From contig CABVDH010000020.1 of the NCBI GenBank assembly GCA_902497065.1, forward strand, positions 1 to 35,152: a stretch of 35,152 nucleotides of DNA, in the 5' to 3' direction. Both the position numbers and the translations under genes were made by a program. The notes under the pieces were generated by a model that worked only from the letters and a program-made list of their open reading frames with translations, did not search any database and was not told where the DNA came from. Shown piece by piece: positions 21,041 through 31,400 of this stretch; within the stretch, counting starts at the first letter, position 1, and every line of letters begins with the position of its first letter. The DNA comes from an uncultured Collinsella sp. (GTDB taxonomy: Bacteria; Actinomycetota; Coriobacteriia; Coriobacteriales; Coriobacteriaceae).

Positions 21041-23467
21041 ATGAATAAGATCTTCGACAACAAGCAGGAGTTTACCGAGCTCTATCGCGATGCCGTCATG
21101 AGCATCAGCGGCAAGAGCGTCGAGGCCGCCAGCGACCTCGACCGCTTTAACGCCCTGGCAAAGCTCGTGGCCGAGAAGGCGCGCACCGTTGCCACCAAGA
21201 GTGACGCCCGCGCCACCGCCGAGGGCAAAAAGCGCGTGTACTACTTCTCGATCGAGTTTTTGATCGGCCGCCTGCTCGACAACTACCTACTCAACTTTGG
21301 CGTGCGCGACATGGTCGCCGAGGCGCTCGACGACATGGGTTTTGACCTGTCCGTCATCGAGAACCAGGAGCCCGATCCGGCTCTGGGCAACGGTGGCCTG
21401 GGCCGTCTGGCCGCATGCTTCCTGGATTCCATGGCAGCCGAGGGCATTGCCGGCTACGGCAACGGCATGCGCTACCGCTACGGCCTGTTTAAGCAGGAGA
21501 TCGTTAACGGTAGCCAGGTCGAGGCCACCGACGAGTGGCTCACCCACGGCTATCCCTGGGAGGTCCGTCGTCAGGACAAGGCAGTGACCATTAAGTTTGG
21601 TGGCCATGTTGAGGGCTTTGAGGAGAACGGCCGAACGTTCTACCGCACGGTGGACACGCAGGACATCCTAGCCGTCCCTTATGACATCCCCGTGGTGGGC
21701 TATGCCGGAGAGACCGTCAACAAGCTGCGCGTCTGGGCCGCCGAGCCGGTCGAGGAGCACTTTGACCTGGAGGCCTTCAACCGCGGCGACTATGCCCTGG
21801 CCGACGCCGAGCGCGCCGAGGCCGAGGCCATCAGCGCCATCCTCTACCCCAACGACGCCGGCGAGCACGGCCGTCTGCTGCGCCTGAAGCAGGAGTACCT
21901 GTTTGTTTCGGCCGGCATCTACAGCCTGCTCGACACCTTTGAGAAGGAGCACGGCGAGAACTGGGAGCTGCTGCCGCAGTTTGTGGCCATCCACACCAAC
22001 GACACCCACCCCGCCATGTGCGGTCCCGAGCTCATGCGTATCCTCATCGACGAGAAGAAGCTCGAGTGGGATGACGCCTGGAACATCGTGACGCAGGTCG
22101 TGAGCTACACCAACCACACCATCCTGCCCGAGGCTCTGGAGAAGTGGCCCATCGGCACGTTCTCCAAGCTCCTCCCCCGCGTGTACCAGATCATCGACGA
22201 GATCAGCCGTCGTTGGCACGAGTCGTTCGACACCACGCAGGAGGGCTGGCAGGAGCGTCTGCGCCAGACCGCCATTCTGTGGGACGGCGAGATCCGCATG
22301 GCCAACCTGTCTGTAATCTGCAGTCATAGCGTCAACGGCGTGGCAAAGATTCACTCCGACATCATCAAGAACATCGTGCTCAAGGACTTCTATGCCCTGA
22401 CGCCCGAGAAGTTCAACAACAAGACCAACGGCATCTCGCACCGTCGCTTCTTTGCCGAGGCCAACCCCACCTACGCCAAGCTCGTGACCGAGGCCATTGG
22501 CGACGGCTGGCTCAAGGACGCCTTTGAGCTGGAAAAACTCAAGGAGTTCCAGAACGACACCGAGTTCCTTAAGGCCGTGGGTGCCTCCAAGCGCGCCAAT
22601 AAGGAGCGTCTGGCCGCCTACGTCAAGGCCGAGACCGGTCTGGTTATCGACCCCAACACCGTCTTCGATGTCCAGGTTAAGCGCTTCCATGCCTACAAGC
22701 GCCAGCTCATGAACATCATGAAGGTGATGGACATCTACAACCGTCGCATTGCCGATCCCAACTTCCACGTGACGCCGACGACCTTCATCTTTAGCGGCAA
22801 GGCGGCCTCGAGCTACACCTTTGCCAAGGAGACTATCCGCCTCATTAACTCCGTGGCCGATGTCATCAACAACGACCCGCGCGTCAACGAGGTCATGAAG
22901 GTCTGCTTTATCCCCAACTTCCGCGTGAGCAACGCCCAGCTCATCTACCCCGCTGCTGAGATCTCGGAGCAGATCTCCACGGCCGGCAAGGAGGCCTCGG
23001 GCACGTCCAACATGAAGCTCATGATGAACGGCGCCATTACGCTGGGCACCCTCGACGGAGCCAACATCGAGATCGCCGACCTGGCCGGTCGCGAGAACGA
23101 GGCCATCTTTGGCCTGACCGCCCCCGAGGTCGAGCAGCTCTGGGCATCGAACAGCTACTTTGCGTGGGATACGCTCAACAACGATCGCGAGCGTCTGGGC
23201 CGCGTGATGGACGAGCTCAAGGACAACACCTTTGCGGGTCTTTCGGGCAACTTCGAGAGCATCTACAACGAGCTCATGAACAACAACGACCCCGACCTGG
23301 TCATGGCCGATTTCCGCAGCTACGTCGACGCCTGGGAGGCGCTCACGAACAGCTACGGCGACCAGGAGACCTGGAACCGCAAGGCGCTGCTCAACACCGC
23401 CTCCTCCGGCTGGTTCTCGAGCGACCGCACCATTCGCGAGTACCGCGACGAGATCTGGCACGCGTAA
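21041..23467 (+). CDS. glgP: Glycogen phosphorylase
   Basis: An 808-residue GT35 enzyme that releases glucose-1-phosphate from glycogen using pyridoxal phosphate. Family landmarks include PALGNGGLGRLAACFLDS, YGMRYRYGLF-like GNGMRYRYGLFKQ, HTNDTHPA, VKRFHAYKRQLMN and the PLP-lysine region GTSNMKLMMNGAITLGTLDG (Lys659). Length is as usual. A GGAAGGAA-type ribosome site precedes the ATG. It follows glgB by 93 bp, with a GC-rich hairpin in the gap. Co-transcription with glgB and glgC is likely. Confidence 0.96.
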   Translation: MNKIFDNKQEFTELYRDAVMSISGKSVEAASDLDRFNALAKLVAEKARTVATKSDARATAEGKKRVYYFSIEFLIGRLLDNYLLNFGVRDMVAEALDDMGFDLSVIENQEPDPALGNGGLGRLAACFLDSMAAEGIAGYGNGMRYRYGLFKQEIVNGSQVEATDEWLTHGYPWEVRRQDKAVTIKFGGHVEGFEENGRTFYRTVDTQDILAVPYDIPVVGYAGETVNKLRVWAAEPVEEHFDLEAFNRGDYALADAERAEAEAISAILYPNDAGEHGRLLRLKQEYLFVSAGIYSLLDTFEKEHGENWELLPQFVAIHTNDTHPAMCGPELMRILIDEKKLEWDDAWNIVTQVVSYTNHTILPEALEKWPIGTFSKLLPRVYQIIDEISRRWHESFDTTQEGWQERLRQTAILWDGEIRMANLSVICSHSVNGVAKIHSDIIKNIVLKDFYALTPEKFNNKTNGISHRRFFAEANPTYAKLVTEAIGDGWLKDAFELEKLKEFQNDTEFLKAVGASKRANKERLAAYVKAETGLVIDPNTVFDVQVKRFHAYKRQLMNIMKVMDIYNRRIADPNFHVTPTTFIFSGKAASSYTFAKETIRLINSVADVINNDPRVNEVMKVCFIPNFRVSNAQLIYPAAEISEQISTAGKEASGTSNMKLMMNGAITLGTLDGANIEIADLAGRENEAIFGLTAPEVEQLWASNSYFAWDTLNNDRERLGRVMDELKDNTFAGLSGNFESIYNELMNNNDPDLVMADFRSYVDAWEALTNSYGDQETWNRKALLNTASSGWFSSDRTIREYRDEIWHA

Positions 23468-23504
23468 AGGCGCGCGAGCTCCCTTATGCCAGCACGGCAT
23501 TACT

Positions 23505-23535
23505 CGACGGGCGCGACCGAGCGCCGCGCCCGTCG
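23505..23535 (+). other. Intercistronic hairpin between glgP and glgC
   Basis: CGACGGGCGCG (23505-23515) and CGCGCCCGTCG (23525-23535) pair perfectly around a 9-nt loop. No T-run follows, so it is more likely an mRNA-stability or processing element than a terminator. Confidence 0.55.
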
Positions 23536-23575
23536 CTAATGGGTTTAAGAACATCGATGACAGAAGGAGAAATCG

Positions 23576-24724
23576 ATGAGTAAGAAAGAATGCATCGCGA
23601 TGCTCCTCGCAGGAGGACAGGGCAGCCGATTGGGGGCACTCACCCAAAAGATCGCTAAGCCGGCGGTTAGCTTTGGTGGCAAGTTCCGCATTATCGACTT
23701 TTCGCTCTCCAACTGCTCCAACTCGGGCATCGACACGGTGGGCGTTCTGACGCAGTACCGCCCCTACCTGCTGCATGCCTACGTGGGCTCCGGCGAGGCG
23801 TGGGATCTGGACAGCCGCGACGGCGGCGTGTCGATCCTGCCGCCGTACGAGACGCAGACCGGCGGCGCCTGGTATGCGGGCACGGCCGACGCCATTACGC
23901 AGAACCTCGACTACATCAAGGCCAACGACCCCAAGTACGTCCTGATTCTTTCGGGCGACCATCTGTATCGCATGGACTACCGCAAGATGCTCAAGACGCA
24001 CATTGAGAATAACGCCGACCTCACGGTGAGCGTTATGCCCGTGCCGTGGGAGGAGGCCAGCCGCTTTGGCATCCTGACCACCGACCCCGAGGACGGCCGC
24101 ATCACCAAGTTTACCGAGAAGCCCGAGAAGCCCGATTCGAACCTCGCGTCCATGGGCATCTACATCTTCTCGGCCGACGTCCTGATCGAGGCCCTCGAGC
24201 AGGACGCTCTGGACCAGCGCTCGAGCCACGACTTTGGCAAGGACATCATCCCCAAGCTGCTCGGCGAGGGCAAGCGCCTGTACAGCTACGAGTTCCACGG
24301 CTTTTGGAAGGACGTTGGCACCATCGCCAGCTTCCACGAGACCTCGATGGACCTGCTGGGCAACAACCCCGAGTTCGATCTGTTTGACAAGAACTTCCCC
24401 ATCATGTCCAACATCACCACGCGTCCGCCGCACTACATTGGCCCGGACGGCCGCCTGGACGACTGCCTGGTCTCCAACGGCTGCAAGATCTACGGCACCG
24501 CTCGCCACTCGATCCTTTCGACCGATGTCATCATCGAGGAGCGCGCCGTGGTCGAGGACTCCGTGCTGCTGCCGGGTGCGCACGTTAAGAGCGGCGCGCA
24601 CATCTGCCGCGCTATTTTGGGCGAGAACTCCACGGTCGAAGAGGGCGTGAAGCTCGGCTCTGTCGATACCACCAAGGATACGGCCGTCGTTGGAAATGAC
24701 GTCGTTATCGGGAAGGGGAAATGA
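23576..24724 (+). CDS. glgC: Glucose-1-phosphate adenylyltransferase, catalytic subunit
   Basis: A 382-residue enzyme making ADP-glucose from ATP and glucose-1-phosphate. The nucleotide loop MLLAGGQGSRLGALT (residues 9-23), KPAVSFGGKFRIIDF, GTADAI, LSGDHLYRMDY (catalytic Asp region) and the C-terminal left-handed helix repeats (VIIEERAVVEDSVLLPGAHV) are all present. It is followed 4 bp later by glgD, forming the GlgC/GlgD two-subunit enzyme known from Firmicutes and relatives. AAGGAG precedes the ATG. Confidence 0.96.
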   Translation: MSKKECIAMLLAGGQGSRLGALTQKIAKPAVSFGGKFRIIDFSLSNCSNSGIDTVGVLTQYRPYLLHAYVGSGEAWDLDSRDGGVSILPPYETQTGGAWYAGTADAITQNLDYIKANDPKYVLILSGDHLYRMDYRKMLKTHIENNADLTVSVMPVPWEEASRFGILTTDPEDGRITKFTEKPEKPDSNLASMGIYIFSADVLIEALEQDALDQRSSHDFGKDIIPKLLGEGKRLYSYEFHGFWKDVGTIASFHETSMDLLGNNPEFDLFDKNFPIMSNITTRPPHYIGPDGRLDDCLVSNGCKIYGTARHSILSTDVIIEERAVVEDSVLLPGAHVKSGAHICRAILGENSTVEEGVKLGSVDTTKDTAVVGNDVVIGKGK

Positions 24725-24728
24725 TCCG

Positions 24729-25856
24729 ATGATCAATCGCAAGGCCATCGGTTATATCACCGCCAACTACTCTTCGACCTACGGCAGCGTTCTGCTCAAG
24801 GACCGCCCCATCGCGTCCGTCCCGTTTTTGGGCCGCTACCGCCTGATCGACTTCCCGCTGTCCAACATGATGAATGCCGGCATTAAGACCGTCGGCGTCG
24901 TCATGCCGGGTAACTACCGTTCGCTGATCGACCACGTGGGCTCGGGCAAGGACTGGGGCCTGGACCGCAAGAAGGGCGGCCTGTTCATGGTGCCCGGCAA
25001 CGCGTATGGCACCACCAAGGGCGGCATGCGCTTCCTGCTGCGCGACATCATCTCCAACAAGACGCTGTTCCAGCGCTCGGACAAGCCCTATGTCGTGATG
25101 ATGGGCACCAACATCATCTTTAACATGGACCTCAACACCATCATCGACGCGCACGAGAACTCCGGTGCCCAGATGACCGTGGTGTACTGCAAGGCCACGC
25201 GCAACGTCGATGACGAGACCAAGCTCGAGATTAACGATAACGGCCGCCTGACGGGCGTGAGCGCCGGCGTCGTGTACGGCGACAATGCGTCCATGGACTG
25301 CTGCATCGTCAACCGCGAGACGCTGCTCGAGATCATCGACCACTACCAGGCCGCCGACTATCTGGACCTGCTCGAGGCACTCCAGGGCGACTTTGGCAAC
25401 ATCGACGTGTGCAGCTACGAGTACAAGGGCGAGGTCGTGGGCGTGTTTAGCGAGAAGTCGCTCTATCGCCGCAGCATGGACCTGCTCGACCAGACGGTAG
25501 CCGACCAGCTCTTCGATCCCGAGCGCCCGATCCTGACCAAGGCTCACGACGTGCCGCCTTCGCGCTATGCGACCGGCAGCCACGCGTGCAACTCGATCAT
25601 CTCGGCCGGCTGCATCATCAAGGGCACCGTGCGCAACTCGATCCTGTCGCGCGGCGTTGTGGTTGAGGAAGGCGCTTCGGTGACCAACTCGATCATCAAC
25701 CAGAGCTGCATCATCAAGAGCGGCGCCCGCGTTGAGAATGCCATCCTGGACAAGAACAACGTGGTTCCCACCAACACCGAGCTTCGCGGCACGCCCGAGA
25801 ACATCCTGGTGCTGGGCAAGGCCCCGTTAACTCCCGATACCACCATCGTGCATTAA
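24729..25856 (+). CDS. glgD: GlgD-type subunit of glucose-1-phosphate adenylyltransferase
   Basis: A 375-residue GlgC homologue. The N-terminus has ITANYSSTYGSVLLKDRPIA in place of the GGxGxRL nucleotide loop, and the Asp of the SGDH motif is missing (MGTNIIFNMD). These are the marks of the non-catalytic GlgD subunit that raises GlgC activity in a heterotetramer. The C-terminal beta-helix repeats are intact. The start is ATG 24729, 4 bp after the glgC stop; the open frame upstream to 24690 overlaps glgC and is not needed. Confidence 0.94.
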   Translation: MINRKAIGYITANYSSTYGSVLLKDRPIASVPFLGRYRLIDFPLSNMMNAGIKTVGVVMPGNYRSLIDHVGSGKDWGLDRKKGGLFMVPGNAYGTTKGGMRFLLRDIISNKTLFQRSDKPYVVMMGTNIIFNMDLNTIIDAHENSGAQMTVVYCKATRNVDDETKLEINDNGRLTGVSAGVVYGDNASMDCCIVNRETLLEIIDHYQAADYLDLLEALQGDFGNIDVCSYEYKGEVVGVFSEKSLYRRSMDLLDQTVADQLFDPERPILTKAHDVPPSRYATGSHACNSIISAGCIIKGTVRNSILSRGVVVEEGASVTNSIINQSCIIKSGARVENAILDKNNVVPTNTELRGTPENILVLGKAPLTPDTTIVH

Positions 25857-25889
25857 CGTAGGCACCGCAACATCGCTCGTAACATGTAG

Positions 25890-25921
25890 AATAGCCGCCC
25901 GGTTAGCGCCAGGCGGCTATT
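25890..25921 (+). terminator. Hairpin between glgD and glgA
   Basis: AATAGCCGCC (25890-25899) and GGCGGCTATT (25912-25921) form a perfect 10-bp stem with a 12-nt loop, followed by only TATCG. It could be a weak or partial terminator that lowers glgA expression, since glgA starts 26 bp later. Confidence 0.45.
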
Positions 25922-25946
25922 ATCGAATTGCAACATGGGAGACAAT

Positions 25947-28229
25947 ATGGCAGATTCCAGCAAAAAGATGCAGATCGTGTTTGCCTCGGCCGAGTGCGCA
26001 CCGTTTGTTAAGACCGGTGGCCTGGGCGACGTGGCGGGTTCGCTGCCTGCGGCGCTTGTGCGCGCCGGCGCCGAAGTCATCGTGATGGTGCCCAAGTACG
26101 CCACCATCAAGGACGAGTACAAGGCGCAGATGGAGCACTTCTCCGACTTTTACGTGAGCCTGGGCTGGCGCAATGAATACTGCGGGCTCGAGAAGCTCGA
26201 GCACGACGGCGTCACGTATATGTTCGTGGACAACGAGCGCTACTTTGCGCGCGACTATCCGTACGGCTTCTTTGACGACGGCGAGCGTTTTGCGTTCTTC
26301 TCCAAGGCCATCACCGAGAGCCTGCAGCACCTGCCGGCCGGTTTTGAGTGCGACATCCTGCACTGCAATGACTGGCAGACGGCACTGGCACCCGTGTTCT
26401 TGCGCGAGTTCTACCAGGGCCTGCCGCTGTACGACCGCGTCAAGACCGTGTTCTCGATCCACAACGTGGCGTTCCAGGGCCAGTTTAGCGACACCGTGAT
26501 GGAGGATATCCTGGGCGTGGCGCACATTCCGGCGGCCGCCTCGCAACTGCGTTGCGACGCCTGCAGCATCAACTACATGCTGGGCGCGCTGCGCTATGCC
26601 GATGCCATCACCACGGTAAGCCCCACCTATGCCAACGAGATCCAGACGCCCGAGTTTGGCGAGGGCCTGGACGGCGTGCTGCGCGAGCGCTCCTATGCGC
26701 TGCAGGGCATTTTGAACGGCATTGACGTGGCGGGCTTTGACCCGGCGACCGACAAGCGAATTGCCGCAAACTACACGGTTGATGACCGTGGGGGCAAGGC
26801 TGTGTGCAAGGCCAAGCTGCAGGAAGAGCTGGGGCTCGAGGTTCGCGACGACCGTCCGCTCATGGTGATGGTCACGCGTCTGACGCGTCAGAAGGGCATG
26901 GACCTGGTCATGTACGCGCTCGACCGCATCCTGTCCGGCGGCGTGCAGGTGGCGGTGCTGGGCACCGGCGACCGCGACTACGAGGACGGCCTGCGCTACT
27001 TCCAGGACAAGTACCCCGGCACCATGGCCGCGCGCATCGAGTTCGATCCTGCGCTGTCGCAGCGCATGTACGCCGCCGCCGATATGTTCCTGATGCCTTC
27101 GAAGTTTGAGCCCTGCGGCCTTTCGCAGATCATCGCCATGCGCTACGGCACCCTGCCGATTGTTCGCGAGACCGGCGGCCTGAAGGACACGGTGATCCCG
27201 TATAACGAGTTTACCGGCGAGGGCACGGGCTTCTCGTTTAGCAACTTTAACGGCGACGAGATGGGCGACGCCGTGTTCCGCGCGGCACGACTGTTCTGGG
27301 ACAACCGCGACGCTTGGAACCAGCTGGTAACGCAGGCCATGAGCCAGGACTTTAGCTGGACGCGCTCGGCCGACAAGTATCTGGACCTGTACTTTTTTAT
27401 GCATCCGGAGATTGAGAGGCCGGCGGCGGTTGTCGACGAGCCCGAGGTTGCTGCCGAGCCCGAGCCCAAGGCCGAGCCGGTTGTTGAGGCGCCCGCTGCT
27501 GCTGAGGAGCCCAAGGCTGAGGAGAAGCCGACTGCGAAGCCTGCCGCCAAGAAGGCTACGACGCGCAAGACGACGGCCAAGAAGGCTACGACAAACAAGG
27601 CCGCTACCACCAAGACAGCCGCAGCAAAGACGACTGCTGCCAAGACAACGACCACGCGCAAGCGCACCACCTCAGCAGCCAAGAAGGCCGCCGAGGCCGA
27701 GGTCGCTCCCGAGGTAAAGGCAGAAGCCGCCGTCGAGGCCAAGCCCGCCGTCAAGGCACCGGCCAAGACCACTGCCAAGAAGACGACCGCGACCAAGAGC
27801 ACGACCGCCAAGAAGGCTACAGCTACGAAGGCAACGGCTACCAAGACCACTACAAAGAAGGCTGCCCCGAAGACGGCCGCCAAGGACGAGGAGACGCCTG
27901 CCGAGTCCAAGACGGAGGCAACCGTCGAGGCCAAGCCCGCCGCCAAGACCACCACGCGAAAGCGCACGACGACAGCCAAGAATACCACGGCAAAGGCTGC
28001 GGCTCCCAAGGCAGAGGCTAAGCCCGCAGCTGCCAAAGAGGAGCCCAAGGCCGAGGTAAAGACCAAGCCGGCGCCGAAGGCCGCCGAGGTCAAGGCCGCC
28101 CCGAAGGCAGAGGCTAAGCCCGCGCCCGCCAAGGAGACCCCGGTCTCCCCCGCCGCTCCGGCAGCGGAAAAGGCCCCGTCCAAGAAGACGTCCGTCCGCA
28201 AGGCAACGGCCACCCGCAAGCGCCGCTAA
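25947..28229 (+). CDS. glgA: Glycogen synthase with ~270-residue H1-like tail
   Basis: A 760-residue protein. Residues 1 to about 490 are a complete GT5 glycogen synthase, with the ADP-glucose loop VKTGGLGDVAGSLPAAL (Lys22), HCNDWQTAL, TRLTRQKGMDL and PSKFEPCGLSQIIAMRYGTL. After PEIERPAAV the chain becomes an acidic Pro/Glu/Ala linker (to about residue 525) and then a ~235-residue Lys/Ala/Thr repeat region with recurring AKKATT- and TTRKRTT-type units, resembling bacterial histone-H1-like proteins. Usual GlgA is about 480 residues, so the tail is an addition. The ATG at 25947 has GGGAG 5 bases upstream; the ATG at 25935 does not. Confidence 0.95.
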   Translation: MADSSKKMQIVFASAECAPFVKTGGLGDVAGSLPAALVRAGAEVIVMVPKYATIKDEYKAQMEHFSDFYVSLGWRNEYCGLEKLEHDGVTYMFVDNERYFARDYPYGFFDDGERFAFFSKAITESLQHLPAGFECDILHCNDWQTALAPVFLREFYQGLPLYDRVKTVFSIHNVAFQGQFSDTVMEDILGVAHIPAAASQLRCDACSINYMLGALRYADAITTVSPTYANEIQTPEFGEGLDGVLRERSYALQGILNGIDVAGFDPATDKRIAANYTVDDRGGKAVCKAKLQEELGLEVRDDRPLMVMVTRLTRQKGMDLVMYALDRILSGGVQVAVLGTGDRDYEDGLRYFQDKYPGTMAARIEFDPALSQRMYAAADMFLMPSKFEPCGLSQIIAMRYGTLPIVRETGGLKDTVIPYNEFTGEGTGFSFSNFNGDEMGDAVFRAARLFWDNRDAWNQLVTQAMSQDFSWTRSADKYLDLYFFMHPEIERPAAVVDEPEVAAEPEPKAEPVVEAPAAAEEPKAEEKPTAKPAAKKATTRKTTAKKATTNKAATTKTAAAKTTAAKTTTTRKRTTSAAKKAAEAEVAPEVKAEAAVEAKPAVKAPAKTTAKKTTATKSTTAKKATATKATATKTTTKKAAPKTAAKDEETPAESKTEATVEAKPAAKTTTRKRTTTAKNTTAKAAAPKAEAKPAAAKEEPKAEVKTKPAPKAAEVKAAPKAEAKPAPAKETPVSPAAPAAEKAPSKKTSVRKATATRKRR

Positions 28230-28259
28230 TTCGGACGATCCACAATTCAATCCTCAATA

Positions 28260-28294
28260 AACAAGGGGTGTCGTTCAGCGCGACACCCCTTGTT
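28260..28294. terminator. Terminator after glgA
   Basis: AACAAGGGGTGTCG (28260-28273) and CGACACCCCTTGTT (28281-28294) are perfect arms around a 7-nt loop, followed by CTAAAG on the plus strand. The stem is strong; the short T-run is within the arm. Likely the end of the glgB-glgA transcript. Confidence 0.7.
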
Positions 28295-28444
28295 CTAAAG
28301 ATGAGGTAAAACGATTTTCTAGGACAACCGTTCGCCGATAGTGAGCGGCTGTAGTTTATACAACTAAAGTGCAACGATATACTTAAATACTGTGCGTTAA
28401 GCCCATGGCCCGTTGGCCATGACTGTATAGAACTGGACCGTACT

Positions 28445-31400
28445 ATGAGATTGATTCACAACAGCCGCCTACCGCAGTTTCGCACTCCGTTTGGCGCTGT
28501 GACCACTGGAACTACCGTTGCACTGTCGGTGATTTTGGAGGATGCCGATCCCAACCAGGCAACACTCACCCTGCGTACCTGGGTCGATGAAGTCGGCGAA
28601 ACCCTGATCCCGATGGAGCATGAGGGCGATGGTATTTTTACCGGCGAGCTCAAATGTGATGAACCGTGTCTAGTGTGGTACAGCTTTATATGCAATATCG
28701 AGGACCAGCCCGAGGTTCGCCTAGGCGCGCCCCAGGGCCGCACCGGTGGCGAGGGCGTAACCTACGACTACGCCGAGGTGCCGTCCTTCCAGATCACCGT
28801 CTATAAGCACCGCGAGAACCGCCCCACTTGGTACGAGCGCGGCATGGTCTACCAAATCTTCCCCGACCGCTACGCCCGTGACGAGCATTGGCGCGAGCGC
28901 ACAATGGCCCAACTCGAAAAACCGCGCAAGGGCATTCAGCGCAGAATGGTCGAGGACTGGAACGAGCCGCCCGTGTACGAGCGCGCCGAGGACGGCTCCA
29001 TCAAGACCTGGGACTTCTACGGCGGCTCGCTCAAGGGCATCCAGGAAGACCTGCCTCGCATCGCCGAGCTGGGCTTTACGGCCATCTACCTCAACCCCAT
29101 CTTTGAAGCCGCGAGCAACCACCGCTACGACACGGCCGATTACACCAAGATCGACCCGATCCTGGGCACCGAGCAGGACTTTACCGAGTTGTGCCAGGCA
29201 GCCGAGAAGCTGGGCATCTCCATCATCCTGGACGGCGTCTTTAACCACACGGGTGACGATTCGATCTATTTCAACCGCTATGGCAACTACCCCGGCGTGG
29301 GTGCCTGGCAGAGCGAGGATTCGCCGTGGCGCGATGCGTTTACCTTCCACGAGGACGGCTCGTACGACTGCTGGTGGGGCGTGGGCAACATGCCAGCCAT
29401 CAACGAGAAGTCCGAGCTGGTGCGCGAGAGGCTCCTGGGCAAGGACGGCGTGATCCGCAAATGGCTGCGCGCCGGTGCCCATGGTTGGCGCCTGGACGTC
29501 GCTGACGAGCTTTCCGACGACTTCCTGGCCCAGATCAAGAAGGCCGTGCTTGCCGAAAAGCCTGACGCACTGTTGCTCGGCGAAGTCTGGGAAGACGCCT
29601 CCAACAAGATTAGCTACGGCCATCTGCGCCGCTACCTGCAGGGCTCCGAGCTGGACTCTGCTATGGATTACCCCTTCCGCGACATGGTCATCGGCTTTTT
29701 GATGGGCTACAAGAACGCCTACGAGGCCGCCGAGGATATCGAGACCCTGCGCGAGAACTACCCGAGCGAGGCATTGTCCTGCGCGCTCAATCTGCTTTCG
29801 AGCCACGACCGTCCGCGCATCATCTCGGTGCTCGGCGGCGGCCCCGACGAGTCGCAGCTGCCCGAGTGCGAGCGCAGCAAATGGCGCCTGGACGAGAACG
29901 CGATGGGACTGGCCAAGAGCCGCTATTGGCTCGCCACGCTCATGCAGATGACCTTCCCTGGCGTGCCTTCGATCTACTACGGCGACGAGTACGGCCTGGA
30001 GGGCCTTACCGATCCGGGCAACCGACGCACCCTGCCGACCAAGGACCAACTGCACGACTTCGACACGCTGGCTATTGTCAAGAACGCCTCCGCCGTACGC
30101 CGCGCACTGCCATTTATGATCGACGGCGAGATCAAGGCCTTCGCGCTTAACGACGAGGTCCTGGCATACAACCGCACGGGCAAGAATGGCGAGTCCGCGA
30201 CGGTTATCATCAACCGCAGCCTGCGCAATTCGCACCGCGTGACGATTCCGGCGCTCGGCGAATGTGCGAGCGACGTGATCAGCGGTCACGAGTGCGAGAT
30301 CCACAACGGTACGGTCACGCTCGATCTGTATCCGCTGGGCTCGTCGATCATCTATCACCATGCCGAGCAGCGCCTGCAGGAGCCGCTCGATCACGGCGCG
30401 GGCGTCGTGTGCCATATCACCTCGGTGCCCACCGACGACGGCAAGCCCGGCACGATCGGCGCGCCCACGCGTCGCTTTATCGACCATCTGGCCGCTATGG
30501 GCATGCGCTACTGGCAGGTTCTGCCTGTCAACCCAACGGACTTCTTCCGCTCCCCTTACGCTGGGCCTTCGGCATTTGCAGGCAATATCGACCTGCTGCC
30601 CGAAAGCCAAGGGGAGCTGGCGGCCGACTTTGAGACTTGGAAGGCCCATGGCGGCGAGGACGCAGACCCACTCTACACGGCGTTTAAGCATCGCAACGCC
30701 GATTGGCTCGAGAAATACTGCGTCTACATGGCCGTCAAAAAGCACTTTGAAGGCGAATCGCGTCACGATTGGCCGGCCGATGTCGCGCGCTACAACGAGT
30801 ATCTGATCGATGACAAGCGCTTCCACGACGAGGCAGAGCTTCAGGCGTACATGCAGTACCGCTTTGACCTGGCCTGGTGCGAGCTCATGAACTATGCGCA
30901 CAAGAAGGGCATCGAGGTCATCGGCGACATTCCCATGTACGTTTCGGACGATTCGGCCGATGCGTGGAGCGAGCCCGAGAACTTCTGGCTGTCCGATACC
31001 GGCAAAGCGATTGAGATTTCTGGCGCGCCGCCCGACAATTTTGCGCCCGAGGGCCAGGTGTGGGGCAACCCCACCTTCCGTTGGGATCACATGAAGGAGA
31101 ACGGCTACAGCTGGTGGATGGACCGTCTGCGTCGCGCGTTCTCGCTCTACGACCGCGTGCGCCTGGACCACTTCCTGGGATTCCACAGCTACTTTAGCAT
31201 TCCAGCAGGCAAGGCCTGCGCCGACGGCCGCTGGCTGGCGGGTCCGGGCAAGGACCTGTTCCAGACTGCCTATGACGAGCTGGGGCCGCTCAACTTTATC
31301 GCCGAGGACCTGGGCTACCTGACGCCCGGCGTTCGCGCCATGGCTTCGACCTGCGGCTTCCCCGGTATGGACGTGCTGGAGTTTAGCGATTACGACGTCC

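Noticed and set aside
21668..24748. A 1026-codon minus-strand open frame across glgP and glgC
   Set aside because: It is antisense to two recognised enzymes, its composition is that of a GC-rich shadow, and it has no domain.
27143..28219. A 358-codon minus-strand frame opposite the GlgA tail
   Set aside because: It is the complement of a Lys/Ala/Thr codon repeat, producing a Val/Ala/Phe/Leu-rich artefact.
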